Assembly (NCBI RefSeq): GCF_030014955.1
Contig: NZ_JAGRPV010000001.1
Span: 5,704,001-5,768,000 of the forward strand
From: Cohnella hashimotonis
GTDB lineage: Bacteria; Bacillota; Bacilli; Paenibacillales; Paenibacillaceae
Direction: 5' to 3'
Length of the DNA stretch: 64,000 nt
This document shows, in pieces, positions 1 through 6,748 of the stretch. Numbering within the stretch: position 1 is the first letter of the stretch; each line of letters opens with the position of its first letter. The notes beneath the pieces were generated by a model that made no database searches, was not told the origin of the DNA, and worked only from the letters and a program-made list of their open reading frames with translations. A program made the position numbers and the translations under genes.

Positions 1-201
1 GATCAGCTCCAGCCCGGACAGGCCCGGCATCCGGATGTCCGTCACAAGGATGTCGACCGGATACGTATCCAGCACCTCGAGCGCCGCCGGCCCCGAGTAA
101 GCCGTATGAACCTGACTGATCCCGAGCGATTCCCAGGGGATGGACTTGACTAGACTGTCTACCAAATGCGCGTGATCGTCGACCAGCAGAACCTGGAACA
201 T
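1..201 (-). CDS. Response regulator (AraC-type expected), 5' part only, cut by window edge
   Basis: The first 67 codons of a response regulator are visible; the gene continues beyond the left edge. The translation opens MFQVLLVDDHAHLVDSL, has the receiver acidic pair (VDD) and the phospho-acceptor aspartate in ILVTDIRMPG. The start ATG lies 7 nt after the stop codon of the upstream sensor kinase, so the two are translated from one message. Because the kinase is of the YesM/LytS kind and sits next to an lpl-type sugar transporter, the missing C-terminus is most likely an AraC-type DNA-binding domain (YesN-like). That is inference, as no DNA-binding part is in view. It probably controls the neighbouring transporter and perhaps the SLH glycoside hydrolase. 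Confidence 0.9.
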   Translation of the reverse strand, partial: MFQVLLVDDHAHLVDSLVKSIPWESLGISQVHTAYSGPAALEVLDTYPVDILVTDIRMPGLSGLELI

Positions 202-208
202 GCCCGCT

Positions 209-1927
209 TCACTCCTCTATGCTGTCATGCCAATGCAGAATGGTTGTCAGCCCGCCGGCCGCGGAGGCTTCGAACCGTAAGCCTGACCGGCCGCCGAACT
301 GGTAGCCGAGCCGCTGATGCACGTTCCACAGGCCGCAGCCGATCTCGTCCGTGAGCGGCAGGTTGATCTTGCGGGACAGCGCGCTTCGCCCCTCCTCCGT
401 CAACCCCGGTCCGTCGTCCTCGACGACGATCGTGTTCTCTCCGTTCGCCGAGCTGCCCCGGATGACGATCCTTCCCGCCGTCTCGCACGGCTCGATGCCA
501 TGCACGATCGCGTTCTCAACGACTGGCTGGATGAGCAGCCGCGGGATCTGCTTGTCCAGCAGCGCATCCGGCAGCTCGATCGATACGCTGAGCCGCTTCA
601 TCTGAAGACCTTGAATGCGCAAATAGTTCTCGACCAGCGCCATCTCTTCCCGGACGGCGACGAGCTGCTGCTCGTTGCGCGTCGTATACCGGTAATATTT
701 GCTGAGGCTGACAGACATGGCGATGATCGCTTCCTTCTCCTCCAGCACGGCCATGCTCTTCATAAAGGCCAGGCAATTGTACAGAAAATGCGGATTGATC
801 TGGGATTGCAGCTGCTTGAGCGTCGCTTCGCGCGAGCGGAGCTGCTCGGCGTAAACTTTTCCTACGAGCAGGTCGATCTCCTCGGCCATGTCGTTGAACT
901 TGTGGAACAGGAAGGTAAATTCGTTGTCGCCTTTAACCGGGATCCGTGCGGCGTAATTGCCCTTCTTAAGTTGCTGAACGCCGCGGATGAGCGCCTTGAT
1001 CGGCCTGCGGATGTTCTGGTACAGCACGTAGGAGATGAGCAGGCTCACGACGAGCAGGATGGAGGCGAACATAATAAAATAGCGGCGCGACTCGGTAATG
1101 GGAGTCAAAATATCCTGCACCGGCACATAATCGACCAGATACCAGCCGAGCTCCTCCGACTGCATGTAGTTGACGAAATACCCCACATCGTCGATCTCGA
1201 TCGTATCGTAGCCCCGGCTCTGGATCGTCTTGCCGCCCAGTTCGACCTTCAACCGATCGGCCATGGACGCCGAGCCGACAGGCACAATCGACGCCGTCCC
1301 CCCGGGATCGAGCAGGAACGTCCCGCCCCCGCTTTGCGCTCGGTCGTTGTTGTCGAGCAGCTTGACGATATTGTCGGCCGTGAAGCCGACCTCGACGATC
1401 AGCCGGGCATTCTCCGCAAGCCCCCGCTCGCTGATCGGATCGAAGGCGTACATGACGAACCGGTCCCGCGCCGCGTCGTACCGCCAATCCGGCACGGCCC
1501 GCTGCGCGATATCTCCCGCATCGTAGTAGACGAGCGACGACTGACCGACCGCCCTGCCGATCTTCGGCGCATAGATGACGACCGAGTTTGTAAACGCATT
1601 CGCAACGCTTTGCAGCATCAGCTTCTGACTGATCGTCTGCACCGTTTTCAGCGCGTTGTAGTTCATGTCGTTCTCGTACAGCTCCATGTCCCGGAATTCC
1701 TTGACCGTCGGGTCGCGCAGCAGCATGTTGGCCATCATCGACAGCTGATTGACATTGTTGTCCAGCTGCTTGTACAAGTAGTTCAGCCGGTCCATCTGGG
1801 ATTCCCGGATATGCCGCTCCAGCACGGAGACGCTCGTTCGGTTGGAGATCATGTACAGGGTCAGCAGCGGCACCAGCAAAATGAGAATCAGGATGTTTAC
1901 TTTCGCGAAGCTGTTCATTTTGACCAT
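209..1927 (-). CDS. YesM-type sensor histidine kinase
   Basis: Membrane sensor kinase of about 572 residues. An N-terminal transmembrane helix (ILILILLVPLLTLYMI) is followed by an extracellular sensing region of about 250 residues, a second helix (FIMFASILLVVSLLISYVL), a HAMP linker, a His_kinase segment with the typical LQSQINPHFLYN phospho-acceptor box, and a C-terminal HATPase (VVENAIVHG; DDGPGL). It should autophosphorylate and pass phosphate to the response regulator that starts 7 nt after its stop. It lies 98 nt downstream of the solute-binding protein gene on the same strand, an arrangement typical of sugar-responsive systems in Paenibacillaceae. ATG at 1942 is in frame, but ATG 1927 has a GAGG site 9 nt upstream and is preferred. 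The inducer is unknown. Confidence 0.93.
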   Translation of the reverse strand: MVKMNSFAKVNILILILLVPLLTLYMISNRTSVSVLERHIRESQMDRLNYLYKQLDNNVNQLSMMANMLLRDPTVKEFRDMELYENDMNYNALKTVQTISQKLMLQSVANAFTNSVVIYAPKIGRAVGQSSLVYYDAGDIAQRAVPDWRYDAARDRFVMYAFDPISERGLAENARLIVEVGFTADNIVKLLDNNDRAQSGGGTFLLDPGGTASIVPVGSASMADRLKVELGGKTIQSRGYDTIEIDDVGYFVNYMQSEELGWYLVDYVPVQDILTPITESRRYFIMFASILLVVSLLISYVLYQNIRRPIKALIRGVQQLKKGNYAARIPVKGDNEFTFLFHKFNDMAEEIDLLVGKVYAEQLRSREATLKQLQSQINPHFLYNCLAFMKSMAVLEEKEAIIAMSVSLSKYYRYTTRNEQQLVAVREEMALVENYLRIQGLQMKRLSVSIELPDALLDKQIPRLLIQPVVENAIVHGIEPCETAGRIVIRGSSANGENTIVVEDDGPGLTEEGRSALSRKINLPLTDEIGCGLWNVHQRLGYQFGGRSGLRFEASAAGGLTTILHWHDSIEE

Positions 1928-2025
1928 GGAGGATCGCCTCATCCGCGCTTTTGCTTTCTATTATGAGCGGTGCCGGAAAAACGGACAAGAGAGACGGACG
2001 ATCCCGCCTCCGCTTGCCCGTTCCG

Positions 2026-3765
2026 TTATTTTTTAAGCACGTTCTGCGCGTACCAGTCGTTCACTTCCTGCGTGATCTTGTCCCCGCCGCCGGACTTCCA
2101 CTTGGCGACAAACGAATCGAATTCCTCCAGCGGGCTCGTGCCGAAAATGATCTTGACGATCGTCTCGTATTCCAGCTTGCCGAGGAAGTCGCCCTGCGTC
2201 TTCTGGGTATCGGTCGTCGGACCGACGAAGGCGTTGATCGTGTCGGCGTCCTGCTGCGTTTTCCACGCCTTCATCGCCTCGATCTGGCCGTTGATGCAGA
2301 GCGGATTGTTCTTGCAGGAGTCGAAGCTCTCCTGCTCGCTCTCCGTCCGGCCCGGCTTGCCCTGCACCAGATAGTCGAGATAACCGTCGATCTGCTCCCA
2401 CGGATCGACGAAATAGTTAGGCATGAAGCCGTACTTCACGATCTGGAAGGAGCTTCCTTGCGCCGCGTAGCCTTGGTCGATCAGGCTTTTCCGCGTCATG
2501 TCCCAGATGCCGCTGTCTCGGCCGAACTCGTACATGGCCTGGGCGTACTTGAACACGGCGTCGGGATGCTCGTAATTTTTATTGATCAGAATCGTCGCCC
2601 CGATCAGCGGAAACGCGCGCCTGCCGGCCTGGCCGTCCGGACCGGTCGGCACCGGGTACACCTTGTACGTCGCGCCCTTGATGTTTTTCTCCAGGTCGGG
2701 CAGCGGGAAATAAGGGAACCAGTTCGGTCCGAACACGATGCCCGCCTTGCCGGAGGTGAACAGCCCCGTCGCCGTAGCCCCGTCCTGCTGAGGCGCGTCC
2801 TTTGAAATGTAGCCCTTGGACATCCAGTCGCGCAGCTCGGCGATCGCGTTTTTCATCTGCAGCTGCACCGGATCGTAGACGAGCGATTGTCCGTCAGCGG
2901 CGGGTCTCCAGTTGTTCGGAATGGCGCCGAACGCGCCGAACAGCGCGGTCGTGTCGGCAAAGATGTCGCCCGACAGGTTCTTGAGCTGCAGCGCCAGCCC
3001 GACCGTATCCTTCTTGCCGTTGCCGTCCGGATCCTGGTTCGTGAAGGCGTCCAGCACCTTCTCCAGCTCGTCGATCGTCGTCGGCGCCTTGAGACCCAGC
3101 TTGTCCAGCCAGTCCTGGCGGACGTACATAACCGGCGAGCCGTTCGGGCCGAACGACGGAATCGGCAGCGCCATGATGCGGCCGTTGCGGGTAACGGAGT
3201 AGAACAGGTCCGGATTGGCGTCGTACACCCGCTTGACGTCGTCGGTGGCGTACTGCGCGATCGCGTCCGTCAGATCCATGAACTTGCCCGAATCGATCAG
3301 CTGGTTGGTCAGATCGGTGTCGCCCATCGTGTTGATGACGTCGGGCAGCTTCTCGCCGGACGACAGCGACAGCAGCATTTTCGTCTTGAAGCCTTCGTTT
3401 TTCGTCGGCGCCGTCCACAGCACCTTGATGTCGAGCCCCAGATTCGCCTTCACCTTGTCGAACAAAATATTTTTCTCCGCGGTCTCGCCGTTGAAATACT
3501 GGATGTCGTCGCTGATCGGAATAACGGTGTTGATCGAGATCGGCGGGTCGTATTTGCCGTTCTGGAAAGGCGCGGTCTCCTTGGCCGCAGGCGCGGATTC
3601 GCCTGCGCTTGCCGTGGCGGCGCTCGCCGTCGACGCGGCGGCCGATGCGGCCGGAGACGAGGAACTGCCGGCGTTGTTGTTCGCATTGCCGGAGCATGCG
3701 GCCAGTATCGATACCAGAAGCGCCGGCGCCAGCGTCGCCGCGATCCGTTTGTTGCGTACGTTCAT
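2026..3765 (-). CDS. Extracellular solute-binding lipoprotein of a sugar ABC transporter (LipO/YtcQ-like)
   Basis: 579 residues with a lipoprotein signal peptide ending in LVSILAAC (lipidated Cys24), then a Ser/Ala-rich spacer to about residue 65 and a type 2 periplasmic-binding fold typical in length for the YtcQ/LipO group. Segments such as MYVRQDWLDKLGLKAPTT and DPDGNGKKDTVGLAL are characteristic of the family; the latter resembles a calcium-binding loop. It should capture an oligosaccharide outside the membrane and deliver it to the two permeases encoded divergently at 4042-5853. No ATPase gene is present, as is usual for systems sharing an MsmX-like ATPase. The ATG has a GGGAGG site. The 37-bp element at 3828-3864 lies about 60 nt upstream. 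Kinase and regulator genes follow on the same strand. Confidence 0.93.
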   Translation of the reverse strand: MNVRNKRIAATLAPALLVSILAACSGNANNNAGSSSSPAASAAASTASAATASAGESAPAAKETAPFQNGKYDPPISINTVIPISDDIQYFNGETAEKNILFDKVKANLGLDIKVLWTAPTKNEGFKTKMLLSLSSGEKLPDVINTMGDTDLTNQLIDSGKFMDLTDAIAQYATDDVKRVYDANPDLFYSVTRNGRIMALPIPSFGPNGSPVMYVRQDWLDKLGLKAPTTIDELEKVLDAFTNQDPDGNGKKDTVGLALQLKNLSGDIFADTTALFGAFGAIPNNWRPAADGQSLVYDPVQLQMKNAIAELRDWMSKGYISKDAPQQDGATATGLFTSGKAGIVFGPNWFPYFPLPDLEKNIKGATYKVYPVPTGPDGQAGRRAFPLIGATILINKNYEHPDAVFKYAQAMYEFGRDSGIWDMTRKSLIDQGYAAQGSSFQIVKYGFMPNYFVDPWEQIDGYLDYLVQGKPGRTESEQESFDSCKNNPLCINGQIEAMKAWKTQQDADTINAFVGPTTDTQKTQGDFLGKLEYETIVKIIFGTSPLEEFDSFVAKWKSGGGDKITQEVNDWYAQNVLKK

Positions 3766-3827
3766 GTGTGGACCTCCCGTGTATTTGATTTTGCAAACTC
3801 AGCATATCGGAAAAACTTCGGCGAAAA

Positions 3828-3864
3828 TAGAAAACAAAATCAAGAAAAATAGCAATTCGTCAAC
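3828..3864 (-). promoter_or_regulatory. 37-bp upstream element shared with the SLH glycoside hydrolase gene
   Basis: This stretch, 63-99 nt upstream of the solute-binding protein start, matches 14531-14567 upstream of the large glycoside hydrolase at 32 of 37 positions by hand count, in the same orientation. On the minus strand it opens with GTTGACG and ends with TGATTTTGTTTTCTAT. It could be an operator of the adjacent two-component system, a promoter core, or both. The rest of the 276-nt divergent intergenic region shows only the direct repeats described at 3889-3917. Confidence 0.6.
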
Positions 3865-3888
3865 ATGAACGGGCGGCCGCCGCACAAA

Positions 3889-3917
3889 GTTGAGAGAGTG
3901 CTTTTTTTGTTGAGAGA
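3889..3917. promoter_or_regulatory. Two direct repeats GTTGAGAGA, 20 bp apart, between divergent transporter genes
   Basis: GTTGAGAGA occurs at 3889-3897 and again at 3909-3917. The 20-bp period is close to two helical turns, the layout bound by AraC-family dimers or tandem monomers. The pair lies between the solute-binding protein gene (minus) and the permease operon (plus). A role as the binding site of the response regulator at 1-201 is inference. Confidence 0.4.
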
Positions 3918-4041
3918 TTGGCGTATCTGGGGGAAAACGACTCTTTTACAATAAATTTATGCCGCTTGCACACCGCCGCCCGCTCTCCATTCGAACCGTC
4001 GTTTTAGCTATTGCAATCTATCCGCGCAGGAGGAACGTCCA

Positions 4042-4953
4042 TTGAACTTTATCAGATCCGTCTTGGATTCCCGGCAGACGTGGCAGCTCCACGCGATGCT
4101 CGTGCCCGGAATCGTGCTCGCCGTCGTCTTTCTTTATTTGCCGATGCTCGGCCTGGTCATCGCCTTTCAGGACTTCAAGCCCTGGCTCGGATTCGTTCAT
4201 TCGCCCTGGGTCGGGCTCGACCATTTCCGCCTGATGCTGTCCAGAGAGGACAGCGTTCAGGTCATCCGCAACACCTTCGCGATCGCCTGCCTCAAGATCG
4301 TGTTCGGCCTGCTCGTGCCGTTCGTGTTCGCGCTGCTGCTGAACGAGCTGCGCCATATGTTTTTCAAGCGGCTCGTGCAGACGCTCGTCTATTTGCCCCA
4401 CTTCATGTCTTGGGTCATTCTGGGCGGTATTCTGATCAACCTGCTCGGCAACAGCGGCCCCGTCAACCAGCTGCTGTCCTCGCTTTTCGGAATCGAGCCC
4501 GTGCCTTTTCTGGCGGACGGCGACTGGTTCCGGTTTACGGTCGTCGTCAGCGACATCTGGAAGGAATTCGGCTTCGGCACGATTTTGTTCCTGGCTGCGC
4601 TGACGGCGGTCAACCCGTCCTTGTACGAAGCGGCCGAGATGGACGGCGCCGGACGCTGGCAGCAGACGCTGAACGTAACGATTCCCGCCGTGACGCCGAT
4701 CGTGATCGTATTGGGCACCCTCTCGCTCGGCAGCATTTTGAACGCCGGCTTCGATCAGATTTTTAACCTGTATAACGCGCTGGTCTACGATAAAGGCGAC
4801 ATCATCGATACGTTCGCCTACCGGGTCGGCCTGCTTCAGACGCAGTTCAGCTTCGGCGCGGCCGTGGGCATGTTCAAGGCGCTGATCAGCTTCGTGCTTA
4901 TCGTGGTCGCGTACCGGATGGCCTTCAAATTCGCCAACTACCGCATATTTTAA
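4042..4953 (+). CDS. Sugar ABC transporter permease, LplB type
   Basis: 303-residue integral membrane protein with about six transmembrane helices and the binding-protein-dependent permease signature. The EAA loop reads LYEAAEMDGAGRWQQTLNVT (residues about 194-213), the contact for the ATPase. The opening region (LVPGIVLAVVFLYLPMLGLV) is typical of the LplB/YtcP-partner group. The start is TTG at 4042 with AGGAGG 8 nt upstream; the gene is divergent from the binding protein. It pairs with the second permease 21 nt downstream. The transported sugar is not known; the nearby glycoside hydrolases suggest an oligosaccharide they release. Confidence 0.93.
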   Translation: MNFIRSVLDSRQTWQLHAMLVPGIVLAVVFLYLPMLGLVIAFQDFKPWLGFVHSPWVGLDHFRLMLSREDSVQVIRNTFAIACLKIVFGLLVPFVFALLLNELRHMFFKRLVQTLVYLPHFMSWVILGGILINLLGNSGPVNQLLSSLFGIEPVPFLADGDWFRFTVVVSDIWKEFGFGTILFLAALTAVNPSLYEAAEMDGAGRWQQTLNVTIPAVTPIVIVLGTLSLGSILNAGFDQIFNLYNALVYDKGDIIDTFAYRVGLLQTQFSFGAAVGMFKALISFVLIVVAYRMAFKFANYRIF

Positions 4954-4974
4954 ACCAAGAGGGGCCGAGCGACG

Positions 4975-5853
4975 ATGTATTATAAATCCAGAAAATATCG
5001 CCTTTTCTATATTTGCAACTTCGCTTTTCTGCTTGTCGCCTCCATCGCCTGCGTGCTGCCGCTCATCCATATCCTCGCAGTCTCGTTCAGCGCCAAGGAA
5101 CCGGCCAACGCGCAGGCGGTCGGCCTGTGGCCGATCGGCTTCAACACCGACGCGTACAAGCAGACGTTCTCGAATCCGAACTTCCTGGAGTCGATCGTCG
5201 TATCGATCGAGCGGGTGCTGCTGGGTACCATCATCGGCATGGCCGTCACGATCCTGACCGCCTACCCGCTGTCCAAGATGAACGCGCGGTTTCGCGGCCG
5301 GACGATGTACACCTGGTTTTTCGTCTTTACGATGCTGTTCAACGGCGGTCTCATCCCGACTTATATGGTCATTCAGAAGATGCATCTCATGAACTCCATC
5401 TGGGCGCTCGTGCTGCCCGGTGCGGTATCGGCGTGGAACATGGTGCTGCTGCTTAATTTCTTCAAGACGGTGCCCCGGGAGCTGGAGGAAGCGGCGCTCA
5501 TCGACGGAGCCAACCACATCAAGACGCTGTGGTACATTTATTTGCCGATATCGATGCCCTCGCTCGCGACGCTCTCGCTCTTCACGATGGTGGCCCACTG
5601 GAACTCCTGGTTCGACGGCATGATCTACCTCACCGACGCGCAAAAATGGCCGCTCAGCACGCTGCTGCAGACGATCGTCGTCACCGAGGACTTCAGCAAG
5701 ATCAATATGCGGCCGGAGGACGTCAAGCTCATCTCCAACGAAACCGTCAAAGCCTCGCAAATCTTCATCGGCGCGATTCCGATCCTGCTGGTCTACCCGT
5801 TTCTGCAAAAGTACTTCGTGAAGGGGATGGTGCTGGGGGCGGTTAAGGAGTGA
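4975..5853 (+). CDS. Sugar ABC transporter permease, YtcP/LplC type
   Basis: 292-residue membrane protein, second half of the heterodimeric permease. It begins with a short basic stretch, then a helix (FAFLLVASIACVLPLIHIL), and has the EAA loop ELEEAALIDGANHIKTLWYI near residues 169-188. The C-terminus (LQKYFVKGMVLGAVKE) is the standard end of the YtcP/LplC group. It is 21 nt downstream of the first permease, with a GAGGGG site 9 nt before ATG. The stop codon is followed at once by eleven 52-bp tandem repeats and then a terminator, so the repeats are probably in the 3' untranslated region of this operon. Confidence 0.93.
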   Translation: MYYKSRKYRLFYICNFAFLLVASIACVLPLIHILAVSFSAKEPANAQAVGLWPIGFNTDAYKQTFSNPNFLESIVVSIERVLLGTIIGMAVTILTAYPLSKMNARFRGRTMYTWFFVFTMLFNGGLIPTYMVIQKMHLMNSIWALVLPGAVSAWNMVLLLNFFKTVPRELEEAALIDGANHIKTLWYIYLPISMPSLATLSLFTMVAHWNSWFDGMIYLTDAQKWPLSTLLQTIVVTEDFSKINMRPEDVKLISNETVKASQIFIGAIPILLVYPFLQKYFVKGMVLGAVKE

Positions 5854-5857
5854 GCGC

Positions 5858-6418
5858 GAGGGGCGCGTTAGTTTCCCGATTGCGCTTATCGCAGGCGCTG
5901 CACGGGCCAGTGAGGGCGCGTTAGTGCCCGAATGCGCTTATCGCAGGCTTTGCTCGGGCCAGTGAGGGCGCGTTAGTGCCCGAATGCGCTTATCCCGGGC
6001 GTTGCACGGGCAAGTGGAGGCGCGTTAGTGCCCGAATGCGCTTATCGCGGGCGTTGCTCGGGCCAGTGAGGGCGCGTTAGTGCCCTATTGCGCTTATCGC
6101 AGGCGCTGCACGGGCAAGTCGGGGCACGTTAGTGCCCAATTGCGCTTATCGCGGCGGGCGTTGCACGGGCCAGTGAGGGCGCGTTAGTGCCCTATTGCGC
6201 TTATCGCGGGCGCTGTATGGGCAAATCGGGGCGCGTTAGTGCCCTATTGCGCTTATCGCAGGCGCTGTACGGGCAAATCGGGGCGCGTTAGTGCCCGAAT
6301 GCGCTTATCGCAGGCGTTGCTCGGGCCAGTGAGGGCGCGTTAGTGCCCTATTGCGCTTATCGCAGGCGTTGCTCAGGCCAGTGAGGGCGCGTTAGTGCCC
6401 GAATGCGCTTATCGCAGG
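5858..6418. repeat. Eleven tandem copies of a structured 52-bp unit
   Basis: Eleven head-to-tail, imperfect copies fill the space between the permease stop and the terminator at 6418-6448. The core GCGCGTTAGTGCCC recurs every 51-54 bp (for example TTAGT at 5868, 5921, 5973). Each unit can fold: TGCG-CTTAT-CGCA forms a small hairpin, and in several units GCCCGA pairs with a downstream TCGGGC around it. Two variants alternate after GCCC (GAATGCGC or TATTGCGC). There are no unique spacers, so it is not CRISPR. It may belong to a family of dispersed intergenic repeats; only a genome search can show this. Confidence 0.9.
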
Positions 6419-6448
6419 CCGTGGAACGGTGATCCCCGCGGCTTTTTT
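6418..6448 (+). terminator. Rho-independent terminator after the permease operon and its repeats
   Basis: GCCGTGG (6418-6424) pairs with CCGCGGC (6436-6442), with one wobble, and is followed directly by TTTTTT. It lies just after the last 52-bp repeat, so transcripts of the permease operon would include the whole repeat block. Confidence 0.65.
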
Positions 6449-6463
6449 GTAGGTGTTAAGCTC

Positions 6464-6660
6464 GTTGATCTACGTGCATACTTTGGGTTTCTAGCCTCGC
6501 GCCACCGCTCATGTGTTGATCTACGTGCACACTTGGGGTTTCTAGCCTAGCGCCACCGCTCATGTGTTGATCTACGTGCACACTTTGGGCGTCTAGCCTC
6601 GCGCCACCGCTCATGTGTTGATCTACGTGCACACTTTGGGCGTCTAGCCTTGCGAACCGC
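6464..6660. repeat. Four tandem copies of a second, unrelated 51-bp unit
   Basis: Copies begin at 6464, 6515, 6566 and 6617, each opening GTTGATCTACGTGC and containing GCGCCACCGCTCATGT; the last is incomplete. Differences between copies are single bases. Because 51 is a multiple of three, an open frame of 69 codons with 17-residue repeats runs through it on the minus strand, but it has no ribosome site and is judged non-coding. Confidence 0.9.
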
Positions 6661-6665
6661 AACAT

Positions 6666-6715
6666 GCCCCCTGCCTCCTAGCGCGCGTCATCGACGCCTG
6701 CCTGAGACAGGGGGC
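6666..6715. terminator. Stem-loop between repeat block and glycoside hydrolase gene
   Basis: GCCCCCTGCCTC (6666-6677) pairs with GAGACAGGGGGC (6704-6715) with one mismatch. It lies 33 nt beyond the stop of the minus-strand hydrolase and probably ends its transcript, though a good U-tract is missing on either strand. Confidence 0.5.
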
Positions 6716-6748
6716 CTTTCATATCGCGCCAAAAGCTTGCGTGTTCAT

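Noticed and set aside
317..1966. 549-codon ORF opposite the sensor kinase
   Set aside because: Full antisense shadow; Arg/His/Leu-rich translation with no domain, caused by high-GC third positions of the real gene.
4018..5808. 596-codon ORF opposite the two permease genes
   Set aside because: Antisense shadow running across two clear permease genes; translation is Asp/Arg/His-rich without any fold pattern.
5858..6660. Repeat blocks taken as a CRISPR array
   Set aside because: Units are 51-54 bp, directly joined, and vary throughout; there are no unique spacers and no cas genes in the window.
6456..6665. 69-codon ORF with 17-residue repeats on the minus strand
   Set aside because: It exists only because the 51-bp DNA repeat length is divisible by three; it has no ribosome site and no neighbours in an operon.
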